From assembly GCF_002892835.1 (NCBI RefSeq), contig NZ_PJMB01000006.1, forward strand, positions 124,001 to 188,000: a DNA stretch of 64,000 bases. The letters are read 5' to 3'. The notes beneath the pieces are model-generated. The model searched no databases, was not told the DNA's origin, and worked only from the letters and a program-made list of their open reading frames with translations. The DNA comes from Arthrobacter sp. AFG7.2 (lineage in GTDB: Bacteria > Actinomycetota > Actinomycetes > Actinomycetales > Micrococcaceae). Of this stretch, positions 53,797-62,401 are shown piece by piece. The translations under genes were made by a program, and so were the position numbers. Position 1 is the stretch's first letter; every line of letters begins with the position of its first letter.

Positions 53797-54204
53797 CTAC
53801 TCAGGAACTTCCAGCTGGAAACCGCACCGGCAGCGCAGGACCCGGGTAGGCAGGGAGACCATACCGAGGCTGCCTCCGCCGGCGCCGCTGCGGTAGCAGA
53901 GCCGTTCAATCTCGAACTCGGCCTCTTCCATGGGAAACCCGCAGTGGATGTAGTCGTCGCCAAAGACTATGACCTGGGCCATCCACCTCACCTGGTGCAG
54001 AGCAGCTGCCACGTCCTCCGTATACGCGAGGTGCTCCTGGAACAGCCCGCAGTCGTTGCAGGTGTAGGAGACGCTGACCAGATCACCGTTGCCCCAGCCC
54101 ATTGCCCTGACGGCGTGGATGGTCAACTGGTGTTCCGCACCGCAGGTTTCACAGCGGAGCTGGCGTGGCTGGGGCAGGGAGTGCCGGGGATTGGAGGTAG
54201 ACAT
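53797..54204 (-). CDS. Zinc-ribbon-containing hypothetical protein
   Basis: A 135-residue cytosolic protein starting MSTSNPRHSLPQPRQLRCETCGAEH. Two Cys-x2-Cys pairs, CETCG and CNDCG, could hold zinc, and a further CRCG lies near the C-terminus. No named family. It converges on pstB. The upstream in-frame extension to 54303 is low complexity and was rejected. Confidence 0.65.
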   Translation of the reverse strand: MSTSNPRHSLPQPRQLRCETCGAEHQLTIHAVRAMGWGNGDLVSVSYTCNDCGLFQEHLAYTEDVAAALHQVRWMAQVIVFGDDYIHCGFPMEEAEFEIERLCYRSGAGGGSLGMVSLPTRVLRCRCGFQLEVPE

Positions 54205-54403
54205 GATGCCTGCTCTTTTCCGCGATGTGCATCCATGCCGCCGGTATGCTGCAGCGGCGCATCCACGGCCCTGCACCCGGCGGCGGATGTGACACCCCGG
54301 CACCTGCTCTGTGCTGCAAAGTTCCGGGGGCTTACTTTCGAATCTACGTCACGGCGCTTCAGCTGTACAGGGGAACACCGGCCCCGGGCAGCAGGGCGGC
54401 AGC

Positions 54404-55417
54404 TCAGCCTGCCAGCGGGGTCAGTGCCAGTGCCAGGACGAAAGCAAGGGCCGCCGTGGCTGCCGGCGTCAGGAGCCAGAGTCCGACGATCCGGATGACC
54501 AGCTTTCGGTTCGTCACGGAGAAGTTCTGGTTTTCGCCTGCCCCGAGGACAGCCGACGTCACGGTGTGCGTGGTGGACAGCGGCCACTGAAGTCCGATGG
54601 CGCCCACAAAGAGCATCACCGCGCTGAAGATCTGCGCCACCGAACCCCGGAGGGGATCAATCCGGGTGATTTTGTACCCAATGGTGTGCGAGATCCGCCA
54701 GCCGCCAAACAACGTTCCCGCTGTCATCATCACGGCGGACAGCAGGACCACCCACAGGGGGATAGTGCCGCCGCCGGAATATCCAGCCGCCAGCAGCGCG
54801 AGCAGCAGTACAGCGCTTACACGCTGCCCATCCTGCAGGCCGTGTCCAAAAGCCACAGCGCCTGCGGCGATGGCCTGGCTGCGGCGGAAGCGGTGGTTGA
54901 CCACGTTGGGCTGCGTGTAGCGGGCCGCCCAAGTGGCCGGATACACGAGCATGAACGCACCGCTGTAGGCAACGAGCGGGGACAGCACCAGCGGCAGTAC
55001 CACCTGGAACAGCAGGGACCTGTCCACCCCTCCGACGCCGGCGCCGCCCATCGCGAGGCTGGCCAGGCCCGCACCGGCGAGGCCGCCCACCAGGGCATGC
55101 GTGGAGGAGGCAGGGATGCCCCGCCACCACAACAGGATTCCCCAGGCGAAAGCGCTCCCAAGGCCGGCCAGGAGGATGCTCAAACCCCCTGTTCCCATCG
55201 GAAGGCTGATCCAGGTCTGGCTGACGGTTACGGCCAGGCCGGCGCTGAGCAGGGCGCCGACAAAGTTGAAGAAGGCCGCCAGCAGCACCGCAACGCTCGG
55301 GGTGAGTGCCCGGGTGCGGACGGCAAGTGCCACTGACGTGGAGACATCACGGAAGCCGTTGAGGAAAGTAAAGGCCGCGGTCAGCAGGACCACGAATCCG
55401 AAAATGACCGGCGTCAC
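54404..55417 (-). CDS. Inorganic phosphate transporter, Pit family
   Basis: A 337-residue membrane protein with about ten helices. The two PiT repeats are visible as FTFLNGFRDVSTSVALAVRTRAL and VAFGHGLQDGQ, with GIPASSTHALVGGLAGAG and WPLSTTHTVTSAVLGAG. It is a low-affinity proton- or metal-linked phosphate carrier. It lies 1 bp after the DUF47 gene, its usual partner, and beside pstSCAB. Confidence 0.93.
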   Translation of the reverse strand: MTPVIFGFVVLLTAAFTFLNGFRDVSTSVALAVRTRALTPSVAVLLAAFFNFVGALLSAGLAVTVSQTWISLPMGTGGLSILLAGLGSAFAWGILLWWRGIPASSTHALVGGLAGAGLASLAMGGAGVGGVDRSLLFQVVLPLVLSPLVAYSGAFMLVYPATWAARYTQPNVVNHRFRRSQAIAAGAVAFGHGLQDGQRVSAVLLLALLAAGYSGGGTIPLWVVLLSAVMMTAGTLFGGWRISHTIGYKITRIDPLRGSVAQIFSAVMLFVGAIGLQWPLSTTHTVTSAVLGAGENQNFSVTNRKLVIRIVGLWLLTPAATAALAFVLALALTPLAG

Positions 55418-55418
55418 C

Positions 55419-56036
55419 TCAGGATTCCTTGACGATGATGCTGCCCACCTGGGTGGCGATCCTCCGCATGTCCTTGGTGACCTCGACCAACTGGTTGGCG
55501 ATGTCCCGGTTGCGGGAATACTGGGCCCATTTCATGTCGGCGATCATGTCGGCAACCCATATCCGGTGCGTGCGCTCGGCGCGCTGGGCAAGGCGGAGGA
55601 TCTCGATCCAATAGTCCTCGAGGTCGTCCAAATCGTTAAGCCGGCGCATGGCGTCCACGGTCAGTTCGGCCTGGCGGCTGATGATTTCCAGTTGGTCGGC
55701 CGCGCGTTTGGGCAGCCGCTCCAGCTTGTACAGGGCCACCAGCTCTGCCGCCGCGTCCATCTTTTCCATCGCCTCATTGAGGTAGCGGGACAGGGCGTAC
55801 ATGTCCTCGCGGGGGAGCGGGTTAACGAAGCTGGTCCGCATGTGGGTCAGGAGTGCGAAGTGCAGTTCAGCGGACTTCGCCTCGTGGTTGTGCATGTCTT
55901 CGACGAGTTTGCCGTGCTCGGCCGCGGGGACGCCGAGAATTTCCGCCAGCGTGGCACTCGCCAGCACAATCTGCTGGGCCAACTGCGAAAGGAGGTTCAG
56001 CCCGGCGGGCTCCTGGGGAAAAAGGCGCAGCTTCAC
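55419..56036 (-). CDS. DUF47 (PhoU-like) Pit accessory protein
   Basis: A 205-residue helical protein related to PhoU, from a GTG start (MKLRLFPQEPAGLNLLSQLAQQ). VEDMHNHEAKSAELHFAL and FVNPLPREDMYALSRYLNEAMEKMD are the DUF47 marks, including Asp/His metal-binding residues. It regulates Pit activity. Encoded 1 bp before pit. Confidence 0.92.
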   Translation of the reverse strand: MKLRLFPQEPAGLNLLSQLAQQIVLASATLAEILGVPAAEHGKLVEDMHNHEAKSAELHFALLTHMRTSFVNPLPREDMYALSRYLNEAMEKMDAAAELVALYKLERLPKRAADQLEIISRQAELTVDAMRRLNDLDDLEDYWIEILRLAQRAERTHRIWVADMIADMKWAQYSRNRDIANQLVEVTKDMRRIATQVGSIIVKES

Positions 56037-56365
56037 GTATTAACCGTCTCCGGGGAAGGTACAGGGCGGGTAGTGCTGCCGTGTGACTTGACCCCGGCGC
56101 GCAACTGAGCCCAACTCTACCGGGCCGCGGGTGGGCACTTGAAAACAGCGCGGCTGAGGCGTTCGAAAAATGGGGGGGCATCCCGCAGGTGCATGGCGGC
56201 AGGAAAATGGTGCCGAACCGGATACGCCTCTCGGCGGTAGGCCGCTCTAGGCGGCTAATTGTTGAAGCCCGGGGGTTTCGCGGCTCGGCACCGGTTTCAG
56301 TTTTCTACTTTGGCTGGCCCAAGTCAATCTTGACAGATGCGGGCAGGGCAGGGCAGCCGGGAGAA
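56037..56365. other. Gap between the Pit operon and the next gene
   Basis: No gene recognised. It should hold the promoter of the Pit operon (reading left), but no convincing -35/-10 pair or Pho box was seen. A short GGGCA-based repeat lies near 56341-56356. Confidence 0.5.
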
Positions 56366-57025
56366 TCAGTCCAATTCGCCCAACCGCCACGCATTGGCGG
56401 CGTGCTCCAGGTCCTCCGCGGTCTTGACCAGCTGGTGTGAGTTCCGGGTCAGTTTGCTGGCGTGCGCTTCATTGCCCAGCTCGGCACCGTCGGCGATGGT
56501 CGCCTGGCCGAGCGCCACCACCCGGCAGAACGCTGCCGAGCGCTCCAGCGCGACGTCGAACTCGCCGTCGAACGCTCCGGAAAGGATGGCGTCCGCCATG
56601 GTCCGCATCTCATCGGCACCCGGCGGCTCAGCGGCGCCGGCCACAACGTTGGATACCTGGGCCGTGTCCTTCCCGGCCCGGAAGTACACCGAAATGCGCT
56701 CCGGGTCCTGCACTGTGGCCGCGCGCAGGGCGTACAAACGCCACAAGGCACCGGGAAGCGAGCGTGCGGGGCTCTCCGCCCACATCTCCGCAATCGCCTC
56801 CAGCCCCTGCTCGTCGGCAAGCTTTACCAGCCGCTCGGTGACCACAGGATCGTCGCTGTCACGGCCGTGGCGGACCAGCGCCTGGGCGGCGAGGTGCGCA
56901 GCCTCGGAAACACGCGCGGGATCCGCGCCCCCGGCAAAGGGCTCGAAGTCGATGGGAGCGAAGGGCTTGGGCTTGTGGTGCCGGTTCGCGCCGCCGTACG
57001 GGCTGGATCCTGCTTGCTCACTCAT
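56366..57025 (-). CDS. Conserved hypothetical protein
   Basis: A 219-residue, mostly alpha-helical protein beginning MSEQAGSSPYGGANRHHKPKP. A proline-rich N-terminal tail precedes a helical body with ALWRLYALRAATVQDPERISVYFRAG. No signal peptide, membrane helix or catalytic motif was seen. Strong coding bias supports a real gene. Family and function unknown to me. Confidence 0.75.
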   Translation of the reverse strand: MSEQAGSSPYGGANRHHKPKPFAPIDFEPFAGGADPARVSEAAHLAAQALVRHGRDSDDPVVTERLVKLADEQGLEAIAEMWAESPARSLPGALWRLYALRAATVQDPERISVYFRAGKDTAQVSNVVAGAAEPPGADEMRTMADAILSGAFDGEFDVALERSAAFCRVVALGQATIADGAELGNEAHASKLTRNSHQLVKTAEDLEHAANAWRLGELD

Positions 57026-57215
57026 GCCCCCACGCTACTCCTGTGCCAAGGTGGAAATCGAGCGTCCGGTAGCCTTGCCCGTGCAGGATTCCCCGGCCGA
57101 CAGCGTATGGTTGCCACCGTGCGAAGCGTGCCTGAACCATGGGTTAGAGTATTAACGTCCAGAAATGGATGGGCCGCGGTTGGCCAGTGCTTTTGGTGCT
57201 GAACCATCCCGGCTG

Positions 57216-57288
57216 GGGCCTTTAGCTCAGTTGGTAGAGCATCGGACTTTTAATCCGTGGGTCGTGGGTTCGAGCCCCACAGGGCCCA
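57216..57288 (+). tRNA. tRNA-Lys (anticodon UUU)
   Basis: A 73-base cloverleaf. The acceptor GGGCCTT pairs with AGGGCCC (one G-U), followed by discriminator A. D arm GCTC...GAGC, anticodon stem with loop CTTTTAA giving UUU, and T arm GTGGG-TTCGAGC-CCCAC are all intact. No CCA is encoded. Confidence 0.97.
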
Positions 57289-57308
57289 CTCTTTGAACGA
57301 AGAGTGGT

Positions 57309-57352
57309 ACGTCCCCGGCATCCTGGCAGCAGGGTGCCGGGGACGTTTTTCT
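57309..57352 (+). terminator. Rho-independent terminator after tRNA-Lys
   Basis: A long stem (57309-57325 with 57330-57346, about 16 pairs, loop GCAG) is followed directly by a T-rich run. A smaller hairpin (ACTCTT/AAGAGT, 57288-57305) sits at the tRNA 3' end and may aid processing. Confidence 0.92.
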
Positions 57353-57431
57353 TTTTCGCCCTGGATCTCCGGTGGTCCGGACAACCGGCAGGCCGTCCGG
57401 GCCGCAGAGCCGCAGCAGGCAGAATGATCAC

Positions 57432-58457
57432 ATGGCAAAAAGCAGCAAGGGGCGGATGCCGCGCCTTGAAGACGTCGCGGACAGGGCCGGGGTCTCCCAT
57501 CAGACCGTCTCCCGGGTGGTTAACAACCACCCCAACGTGAGCGAAGCGACCCGCGTGAAGGTGGAGGCCGCCATCGCCGAGCTGGGGTACCGGCGCAACA
57601 CCGCTGCCCGGAGCCTGGTGACCCGGCGCTCGCAGACCATTGGGGTCCTGGCCAGCGAGCTGTCGCAGTACGGCCCCGCCAATACCCTCCTGGGGGTGGA
57701 GCAGGCTGCCCGGAACGCCGGCTATTTCGTGAGCATCGCCGCCCTGCGCGAGGTCAGCCGGAGTGCCATCCTCGATGCCATCAGCCACTTCATGGATCAG
57801 GCCGTGGACGGGATTGCGGTGCTGGTGCCCCATGCGGACACCCTGCTTGCCCTGGACGAGATGCAGCTGTCCGTGCCTGTGGTGGCTGTGGGCTCCCTTG
57901 GCAACGGGAATGTCAGCGGGGCCATGGTGGACCAGCGCCGCGGTGCGGAACTCGCCGTCGAGCACTTGATCGGGCAGGGCCACCGCCGGATCGGCCATCT
58001 GGCAGGACCATCCGACTGGACGGATGGTTCCGAGCGCGCCGAAGGCTGGCGGGAGGCACTCAAACGCGCCGGACTTGCCGATGACCTCCTGCTGCAGGGC
58101 GACTGGAGTGCCGGCAGTGGATATGCTGCCGGCCGGAAACTCGCGGCCGATCGCAGTGCTACGGCGCTCTTCGTGGGAAACGACCAAATGGCCCTTGGCG
58201 TGCTGCGGGCGTTTGCCGAAGCGGGGGTTAATGTGCCCGACGACGTCTCCGTGGTCGGGTTTGATGACCAGCCGGAATCGGGGTACTTCACCCCGCCGCT
58301 CACAACGGTCCGGCAGGACTTCGAGGAACTGGGCCGGCGCTGCATGGACATCATGCTCAAGGAGATCGAAGCCGGTGCCGGCGTAAGCTCCACTGTGGTC
58401 ACGCCGGAACTGGTCCTCCGGGCAAGCGCCGCCCGGCCTGCAGCGGCTCCCTCCTGA
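57432..58457 (+). CDS. LacI-family transcriptional regulator
   Basis: A 341-residue regulator: HTH RLEDVADRAGVSHQTVSRVVN, hinge RRNTAARSLVTRRSQ, and a sensor domain with QTIGVLASELSQYGPANTLLG and VVGFDDQPESGYFTPPLTTV. The ligand is a sugar, unknown. It stands alone 4 kb before araB, whose promoter carries a LacI-type site. It could be the arabinose repressor, but it is not adjacent, so this is uncertain. Confidence 0.92.
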   Translation: MAKSSKGRMPRLEDVADRAGVSHQTVSRVVNNHPNVSEATRVKVEAAIAELGYRRNTAARSLVTRRSQTIGVLASELSQYGPANTLLGVEQAARNAGYFVSIAALREVSRSAILDAISHFMDQAVDGIAVLVPHADTLLALDEMQLSVPVVAVGSLGNGNVSGAMVDQRRGAELAVEHLIGQGHRRIGHLAGPSDWTDGSERAEGWREALKRAGLADDLLLQGDWSAGSGYAAGRKLAADRSATALFVGNDQMALGVLRAFAEAGVNVPDDVSVVGFDDQPESGYFTPPLTTVRQDFEELGRRCMDIMLKEIEAGAGVSSTVVTPELVLRASAARPAAAPS

Positions 58458-58612
58458 CCTGCTGACTGACCGCCTCTGCGCCCCGGCCGCCGGCCGCCCA
58501 AAAAATATTCTTAAGAATTTTCAATGCAAGTGCATCCAACTCCGATGCTGCGCCGGTAGTAGAGGTGTAAGCAAAAAATGCCCGCACGGCGGGCCGATCA
58601 ATGGAGATAGAC

Positions 58613-59446
58613 ATGCGCAACAGGATTTTCACAGCAGGCGCCGGTGCAGGGGCAATCGCAGCAGCCATCGCTCTCGCCGGCCCGGCCCAGGCTGCGGAGG
58701 GGGACGCCCAGCTGTCCGTCCTCCACGGCGTCCCGGGCCTGACCGTGGATGTCTGGGTCAACGGTGACCGGACCCTCGACGATTTCGCCCCCGGAACGTT
58801 GGCCGGGCCGCTGGCACTGCCGGCTGGAGCCTACGAACTCGCCATCACCGCCTCGGATGCCGCCGACGCCTCTGCTGCCGTCATCGGCCCCGTCAGCGTC
58901 ACCCTGGCGGCCAACGGCAACTACACCGCCGTCGCCAACCTCGACGCAGCGGGCAACCCCACCGCCAACCTCTTCACCAACGATGTCTCCCAGATTGAGG
59001 CAGGCAAGGGCAAACTGACGGTCCGGCACACGGCTGCCGCTCCCGCCGTGGACGTCCTGGCCGGCGGCGCCGCAGTCGTCTCCAACCTGGCCAACCCCAA
59101 CGAGCAGACCCTCACGCTTGACCCCGGCACCGTGTCGGCAGCAGTCGCTGCCACCGGTACCACTGCCCCGGTCATCGGCCCGGCTGACGTCACCATCGCG
59201 GAAGGGACGCACACCGTGGTGTACGCCTGGGGCAGCCTGGCGGACAACAACCTGCAGCTGGCCGTCCAGACCATCGAGGGCCTGCACTCCGCTCCGGGCT
59301 CTGTCCCGGGCGCCCTTGACGGCTCCACTGTCGGCGCCGCCTCGGATCCCGCCGCACTCACGCTCGGAATCGGTGCTGCAGCCCTGGCACTGCTCCTCGG
59401 CGGCGTGGGCGTAGCCCGTACCGTCGCAGCACGTCGCGCAGAGTAG
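58613..59446 (+). CDS. DUF4397 domain secreted, membrane-anchored protein
   Basis: About 277 residues from ATG 58613, with GGAGAT 5 bases upstream. A Sec signal peptide (RNRIFTAGAGAGAIAAAIALAGPAQA) precedes two DUF4397 repeats (LSVLHGVPGLTVDVWVNG, LTVRHTAAAPAVDVLAGG). A C-terminal hydrophobic helix plus RTVAARRAE tail follows. This layout matches cell-wall sorted proteins, but no LPxTG-like motif precedes the helix. First gene of an operon with a sortase, a sigma factor and an anti-sigma factor. Confidence 0.88.
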   Translation: MRNRIFTAGAGAGAIAAAIALAGPAQAAEGDAQLSVLHGVPGLTVDVWVNGDRTLDDFAPGTLAGPLALPAGAYELAITASDAADASAAVIGPVSVTLAANGNYTAVANLDAAGNPTANLFTNDVSQIEAGKGKLTVRHTAAAPAVDVLAGGAAVVSNLANPNEQTLTLDPGTVSAAVAATGTTAPVIGPADVTIAEGTHTVVYAWGSLADNNLQLAVQTIEGLHSAPGSVPGALDGSTVGAASDPAALTLGIGAAALALLLGGVGVARTVAARRAE

Positions 59447-59453
59447 AACCACT

Positions 59454-59485
59454 GGTGGCCGCCCGGTACCAACCGGGCGGCCACC
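59454..59485 (+). other. Intercistronic hairpin after the DUF4397 gene
   Basis: GGTGGCCGCCCGGT and ACCGGGCGGCCACC form a perfect 14-bp stem with loop ACCA, 7 bp after the stop. No T-run. It probably raises the level of the first message relative to the sortase and sigma genes. Confidence 0.75.
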
Positions 59486-59545
59486 GCATTTCCCGCCGAG
59501 GGCTTGCAGGTGAGCACCCAGGATCACGCACGAAAGGCCCGAGAG

Positions 59546-60298
59546 ATGAAAGCCGGACACATGAAGAAAGGCCCGACGACGGCAGGGGAGTCCCGCCGTC
59601 GTTCCTCCGTTGTTTCCGGGGGTGGGGTTCTCCTCGCGGGGGCCCTGCTGCTTTCGTCCTGCGCGGCCGCTCCGCCGGTTCCGGCAGCATCTTCGGTCCC
59701 GTCTGCCGCCCAGGCGGCCGGGCAGGCTGTCCCGGCCCAGTCTGTCCCCGCCCAGCCTGTAAGTCCCGTGCCGGCCATCACCGCGGCTCCAACCAGCCCG
59801 GCGGCCGTCCCGGATATTCCGGTGCGGCCTGCCGCTCCTGAAGCGGCAGTGGCGGCTCCCGTCCCGGTTTCGCTCACCGTTGCCGGTACTCCGATTAATA
59901 TGCCGGTGGTGCCGGTCGGAGTTTCGGACAGTGGGGCAATGGAAATACCGGACGCGTTCGACCGTGCCGGCTGGTACCGCTTCGGCCCGGCTCCGGGAGC
60001 CGCCGCGGGTACCGCCGTCATTGCCGGACACATCGATACGAAGTCTGACAATGCGCCGTTTTCCGCGTTGAAGTCCGTGGCGGCCGGAACCGTGGTGGAG
60101 GTGGGCCGCGAGGGTGCGCCTGCACTGAAGTACCGGGTGGTGAGTGTCGAGTTGATGGCCAAGGACAGATTCGACGGAAGCTCCGTGTTCCGGCGGTCCG
60201 GGCAGCATGAACTTAAAGTCATCACGTGCGGCGGCGAGTGGCTGGACGAACGTATGGACTACAGCGACAATGTGATTGTCACCGCGGTCCTGGAGTAA
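59546..60298 (+). CDS. Class F sortase-like lipoprotein
   Basis: About 250 residues. A basic N-terminus and hydrophobic stretch end in LLLSSC, so it may be lipid-anchored. A Pro/Ala/Val-rich linker covers ~35-110. The sortase domain has GHIDTKSDNAPFSAL (catalytic His), VITCGGEW (catalytic Cys) and a following RMDYSDNVIV (Arg). Class F sortases cleave LPxTG-like signals. ATG 59546 was chosen; ATG 59561 is an alternative. Confidence 0.87.
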   Translation: MKAGHMKKGPTTAGESRRRSSVVSGGGVLLAGALLLSSCAAAPPVPAASSVPSAAQAAGQAVPAQSVPAQPVSPVPAITAAPTSPAAVPDIPVRPAAPEAAVAAPVPVSLTVAGTPINMPVVPVGVSDSGAMEIPDAFDRAGWYRFGPAPGAAAGTAVIAGHIDTKSDNAPFSALKSVAAGTVVEVGREGAPALKYRVVSVELMAKDRFDGSSVFRRSGQHELKVITCGGEWLDERMDYSDNVIVTAVLE

Positions 60299-60348
60299 GC
60301 GGTGATCCTGCCTTGACTCTCGCCACCAATGCCGCGAAGGAGCCCCGT

Positions 60349-60927
60349 TTGGTACCTGCCGACCAGGCTCCGCCGGGGTGGGAAGACGGCCTGACACCGT
60401 CACTCCTTGCAGGAGATGAACGTGCGCTGGCGGCCGCCTACCGGGAGTTTGCTCCGCTGGTCCACACCCTGGCGCTGCGTTCCCTTTCGGACAGGGCAGC
60501 TGCGGACGACGTCACGCAGGAGGTCTTTATCCGCGTGTGGCGCTTCCGGAGCACGTTCAATCCGCAAGTTGCCCGGCTGCCTGCATGGATTGTAGGCATT
60601 ACCCGGAACGTCATCTCGGACACCTTGTCGGCCTCGGCACGGGAAACCCGGAAAGCAGTGGCAGTGGCGGGCTCCGGAATGGCCGACGAAGCGGCTGCCG
60701 GCCATCAAGACGCCGAGATCCTGGCGGACAGGCTCCTCCTCGACGGGGAACTGGACCGTCTCGGCGAGCCCCAGGGGTCCATCATGAAGCTGGCCTTCTA
60801 CGATGACCTGACGCATGACCAGATCTCGCAAAAACTTGGCCTGCCCCTTGGTACGGTCAAAAGCCACATCCGCCGCAGCTTGTCCCACCTAAGAAACAGA
60901 TTGGAGGTAAACCATGCCGCATCCTGA
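60349..60927 (+). CDS. ECF-type RNA polymerase sigma factor
   Basis: About 192 residues with region 2 (RAAADDVTQEVFIRVWRF) and region 4 (LTHDQISQKLGLPLGTVKSHIRRSLSHLR). AAGGAG lies 6 bases before TTG 60349, the likely start; TTG 60313 would add 12 residues. It overlaps the anti-sigma gene by 14 bp, the usual coupling that keeps them in balance. It resembles the SigK-type group that works with RskA-like anti-sigma factors. It probably activates its own operon. Confidence 0.9.
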   Translation: MVPADQAPPGWEDGLTPSLLAGDERALAAAYREFAPLVHTLALRSLSDRAAADDVTQEVFIRVWRFRSTFNPQVARLPAWIVGITRNVISDTLSASARETRKAVAVAGSGMADEAAAGHQDAEILADRLLLDGELDRLGEPQGSIMKLAFYDDLTHDQISQKLGLPLGTVKSHIRRSLSHLRNRLEVNHAAS

Positions 60928-61711
60928 TCCGGAAGAGTTAAGCCTCCTTGCGCTGTATGAGGACTGGGAGGACGGCGACAGCAGGGAACATCTGCGGGTC
61001 TGCCCGGAATGCGCGGCAGATTTCGCCGCATTGCGCCGCACCGTTGACGCGGTCAGGACCACGCCGGATGCCCGCCTGCTGGAGGCGCCTGGCCCGCAGG
61101 TCTGGGCAGGAATCCACTGTGAGCTGGGGTTGTCCGAGGCTGTGCAGGAAGATCCTTTGAGTGGGCTCGAGGGACAGCAGGCTGCAGAACGCGAAAGTTT
61201 GGCGGAGCCTGTCCAGCTTCAGGGCCGGACCGTATCCCGCCCTGAGCAGCGCCGGGGCGCAACCGGCCCTGCAGCACGGCGTGCTGCAGCCTGGTGGCAG
61301 CGCCCGGGACCCTGGATGGCTGCGGCCGCGGCAGCGGTCCTGGTGACGGCAGGCGCGGTGTGGTCCCTCAACCAGGCACCCCGGCCGCTGGCCGAAGCCG
61401 ACCTGGCACCGCTGGCCCAATACTCTGCCGCAGGTTCCGCGAAGGTGGTGGAAAGTGCCGACGGCGCGCGTGCGTTGGAGGTCCGGCTCAGCAAGGACGA
61501 GGCGCAGGGTTACCAGGAGGTGTGGCTGATTGCCTCCGACCTCTCACGCCTGGTGAGCCTGGGAGTGATGAATTCGGACTCTGGAACCTTCCAGCTGCCC
61601 GCGGGCCTGGAGCTCTCGGACTATCCGATCGTCGATGTCTCCGACGAACCCGTGGACGGCAACCCCGCGCATTCAAGCGTCAGCATCGCCAGGGGAACGC
61701 TTAACACCTGA
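60914..61711 (+). CDS. Anti-sigma factor (RskA-like, zinc-binding)
   Basis: A 265-residue protein. The N-terminal zinc anti-sigma motif is HLRVCPEC (His-x3-Cys-x2-Cys), then a long linker, one membrane helix (WMAAAAAAVLVTAGAVW, ~135-151) and an extracellular RskA-type domain (EVWLIASDLSRLVSLGVM). It should hold the preceding sigma factor at the membrane until an outside signal triggers its cleavage. Confidence 0.9.
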   Translation: MPHPDPEELSLLALYEDWEDGDSREHLRVCPECAADFAALRRTVDAVRTTPDARLLEAPGPQVWAGIHCELGLSEAVQEDPLSGLEGQQAAERESLAEPVQLQGRTVSRPEQRRGATGPAARRAAAWWQRPGPWMAAAAAAVLVTAGAVWSLNQAPRPLAEADLAPLAQYSAAGSAKVVESADGARALEVRLSKDEAQGYQEVWLIASDLSRLVSLGVMNSDSGTFQLPAGLELSDYPIVDVSDEPVDGNPAHSSVSIARGTLNT

Positions 61712-62185
61712 CCGCCGGCCCTGCACCATTGAAACCACCTTGGTCCATTGCGTGACGGCCAGCGAAACCACGAGGGCTGCCGCCACGTGAAGGTGCAGCA
61801 TCAGGTGCAGGTCGTGGGCGCCTGATCCCGCCGGCAAAGGAGCGCCGGGTGCCGGTGCGGAAGCATCGCCATGGTGTCCCGGCAGGGAGAATCCGCTGGC
61901 CGTGGAGAATGCTGCGAACGCCAGGTGCAGCAGCTGCTGCGCCAGTCCGGCGGCGAGGAGCGCCGCCCAGCCGGGCAGCCGACGTCGGCCTGCAATGGAA
62001 GCAGCCATGCCCAGCAGGGCGGCCAAAGCCACAACGATGAGGAACCCGGGCGCCCTGCCGCCGGCAGCCAGGTGCGCGGCCAGCCCTGCGCCGGCGGACA
62101 TCGGGCCGGCGATCCATGCATGGGAAGTAGGCCCGGCGGCACGCCGGGCGGGGGTAGTCTCCACAACAGCGCCTGCACCTTCCAC
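61673..62185 (-). CDS. Hypothetical integral membrane protein
   Basis: About 170 residues from GTG 62185, which has GAGGGGA 5 bases upstream. Around four hydrophobic helices (PGFLIVVALAALLGMAASIAG, WAALLAAGLAQQLLHLAFAAF, LMLHLHVAAALVVSLAVTQW) with a His-rich loop (SLPGHHGDA, HDLHLMLHLH). The His pairs could bind metal but no family was recognised. Its 3' end overlaps the anti-sigma gene by 39 bp, convergently. Confidence 0.65.
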   Translation of the reverse strand: MEGAGAVVETTPARRAAGPTSHAWIAGPMSAGAGLAAHLAAGGRAPGFLIVVALAALLGMAASIAGRRRLPGWAALLAAGLAQQLLHLAFAAFSTASGFSLPGHHGDASAPAPGAPLPAGSGAHDLHLMLHLHVAAALVVSLAVTQWTKVVSMVQGRRSGVKRSPGDADA

Positions 62186-62329
62186 AGCGTTCCCCTCATT
62201 TCGCCAGAATCCATTCTTACCTGTCCTTACCCCGATGGACGGCGGTTGAGTCCGATGCATGAGGCCGCGCCACCGCACTGCGCCCGCCTTTCGGCTTTCG
62301 CCGTCCTTGAGTGAAGCTCCCGGAGACTG

Positions 62330-62358
62330 TTGACTTCCTACTTGTTAGCGCTCACAAT
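62330..62358 (+). promoter_or_regulatory. araB promoter with LacI-type operator
   Basis: TTGACT (62330-62335), a 17-bp spacer and CACAAT (62353-62358) make a plausible promoter. TTGTTAGCGCTCACAA (62342-62357) covers the spacer and -10 and is palindromic at 14 of 16 positions around AGCGCT. This looks like a LacI-family site that blocks transcription until sugar binds. Confidence 0.65.
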
Positions 62359-62401
62359 TGACGCAGGCCGCGAAGTGGCGGCAGCTATGGAGGAAGTTCT
62401 T

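Noticed and set aside
57222..58187. Minus-strand frame across tRNA-Lys and the LacI gene
   Set aside because: It contains the tRNA complement; the LacI regulator on the plus strand is clear.
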